Below are positions 63,525 to 64,000 of a stretch of DNA of 64,000 nt, in pieces. A program made the translations under genes and the position numbers. The stretch comes from CAVPGP01 sp963718065. Lineage in GTDB: Bacteria > Actinomycetota > Thermoleophilia > Gaiellales > Gaiellaceae. The DNA is taken from NCBI GenBank assembly GCA_963718065.1, contig CAVQYE010000018.1:1-64000 (forward strand). The letters run 5' to 3'. Below the pieces are notes generated by a model that was not told where the DNA came from, searched no databases, and saw only the letters and a program-made list of their open reading frames with translations. Numbering within the stretch: position 1 is the stretch's first letter; every line of letters begins with the position of its first letter.

Positions 63525-64000
63525 CCGAGGCGGCCAACGGAAAGCACCTGCTCGCGGCCGAGGGGATCTCGAAGTACTACGGCAACATCGTCGCGCTGAA
63601 CGACATCTCGATGCACGTCAACGCGGGCGAGGTGACATGCATCCTCGGCGACAACGGCGCCGGCAAGTCGAGCTTCATCAAGATCCTCTCAGGCGTCCAC
63701 CAGCCGGACGCCGGGCGCCTGCTCGTCGACGGCAAGGAGGTGCACTTCGGATCGCCGCGTGACGCGCGCGCAGCCGGGATCGCGACCGTCTACCAGGACC
63801 TCGCGATGGTGCCGCTGATGTCGATCTGGCGGAACTTCTTCCTCGGCGCGGAGCCGCTCAAGGGCGTCGGCCCGTTCCGCTGGTTCGACAGCGCCAAGGC
63901 GAAGACGGTCGTCCACCACGAGCTGCGCGAGATGGGCATCGACATCCGCGACCCCGACCAGCCCGTCGGCACGCTCTCGGGCGGTGAGCGGCAGTCGGTC
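63521..64000 (+). CDS. Sugar ABC transporter ATP-binding protein (cut by window edge)
   Basis: First 160 residues in one frame. Walker A GDNGAGKSSFIKIL, Q-loop YQDLAMVP, signature LSGGERQSV at the window end. This is the first ATPase domain of a possible two-domain RbsA/XylG-type protein; the rest is outside. It continues the operon with the binding protein and permease. Confidence 0.93.
   Translation, partial: MTEAANGKHLLAAEGISKYYGNIVALNDISMHVNAGEVTCILGDNGAGKSSFIKILSGVHQPDAGRLLVDGKEVHFGSPRDARAAGIATVYQDLAMVPLMSIWRNFFLGAEPLKGVGPFRWFDSAKAKTVVHHELREMGIDIRDPDQPVGTLSGGERQSV

Noticed and set aside
1..64000. CRISPR arrays, tRNA or rRNA genes, prophage or integrase genes
   Set aside because: None seen: no regularly spaced direct repeats beyond those listed, no cloverleaf-like or rRNA segments, and no phage or transposase protein motifs.

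Overview
The window looks like a chromosomal segment of a very GC-rich, Gram-positive-type actinobacterium. Supporting signs are strong G/C bias at third codon positions, many GTG/TTG starts, dense ATGA/GTGA start-stop overlaps, a type II (plant-type) DAHP synthase, a fused RibAB, actinobacterial-style gene order, and no rRNA, tRNA, CRISPR array or prophage that I can see. A deep-branching class such as Thermoleophilia (Gaiella/Solirubrobacter relatives) is my inference, not something the sequence proves.

Layout. At 1-3.5 kb on the minus strand lie the recG 5' part and an OmpR-type two-component system. At 3.7-7.2 kb on the plus strand is a tightly coupled redox operon: two small secreted proteins, ApbE, a ferric-reductase-like membrane cytochrome, a 3Fe-4S ferredoxin and its FAD reductase. 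It is followed by an orphan DppB-like permease. At 8.4-11.8 kb (minus) is a fatty-acid-kinase-like set (DegV/FakB, single-domain response regulator, DAK2/FakA, Asp23) next to rpmB. At 11.9-22.3 kb (minus) is the supercluster priA - unknown - def - fmt - rsmB - rpe - ribD - small ORF - ribE - ribAB - ribH - acetyltransferase. At 22.3-25.9 kb are a lipid-flippase-like membrane protein, a ZIP transporter divergent from a DtxR/MntR-type regulator, and an autoregulated-looking membrane protein/winged-helix pair. At 25.9-34.6 kb (minus) are metK, a DUF3352-like lipoprotein and the coupled tyrA-aroA-cmk-plsC-der-gpsA operon. At 34.7-43.4 kb are a NarL-type two-component system, DAHP synthase divergent from trpS (with a candidate Trp leader peptide), rluB, a MarR gene, scpA/scpB and lgt. 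At 43.2-47.6 kb are an ECF sigma/anti-sigma pair, a CBS protein, a proline-iminopeptidase-like hydrolase and a small secreted protein, with three copies of a 165-bp inverted-end repeat. At 47.6-51.0 kb is dnaE. At 51-60.3 kb are small unknowns, a RecQ-type helicase, an unknown gene, a zinc-ribbon SDR oxidoreductase, and a SNF2 helicase paired with a SWIM-type protein. At 60.4-64 kb are a secreted SMP-30-like protein and the start of a ribose/xylose-type sugar ABC transporter (binding protein, permease, ATPase truncated by the window end).

How the genes work together. Most of the window is housekeeping: translation initiation and termination of formylation (fmt, def), riboflavin synthesis, shikimate/aromatic amino acids, lipid precursor synthesis (gpsA, plsC), chromosome segregation (scpAB), replication and restart (dnaE, priA, recG). 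Plus-strand islands (redox operon, two-component system, MarR, trpS) interrupt otherwise collinear minus-strand operons.

The most unusual observation is that 13 genes on both strands cannot be read in one frame. About 32 single-base breaks are needed to restore them, at least 26 of them clearly +1, with protein motifs intact on both sides. They all have the same sign, and each can be repaired by removing one base that can be taken as a coding-strand C. They are concentrated at 52.5-63.0 kb. One-sided sequencing or assembly error is the sober explanation; widespread +1 frameshifting is the exciting one. Raw reads decide.
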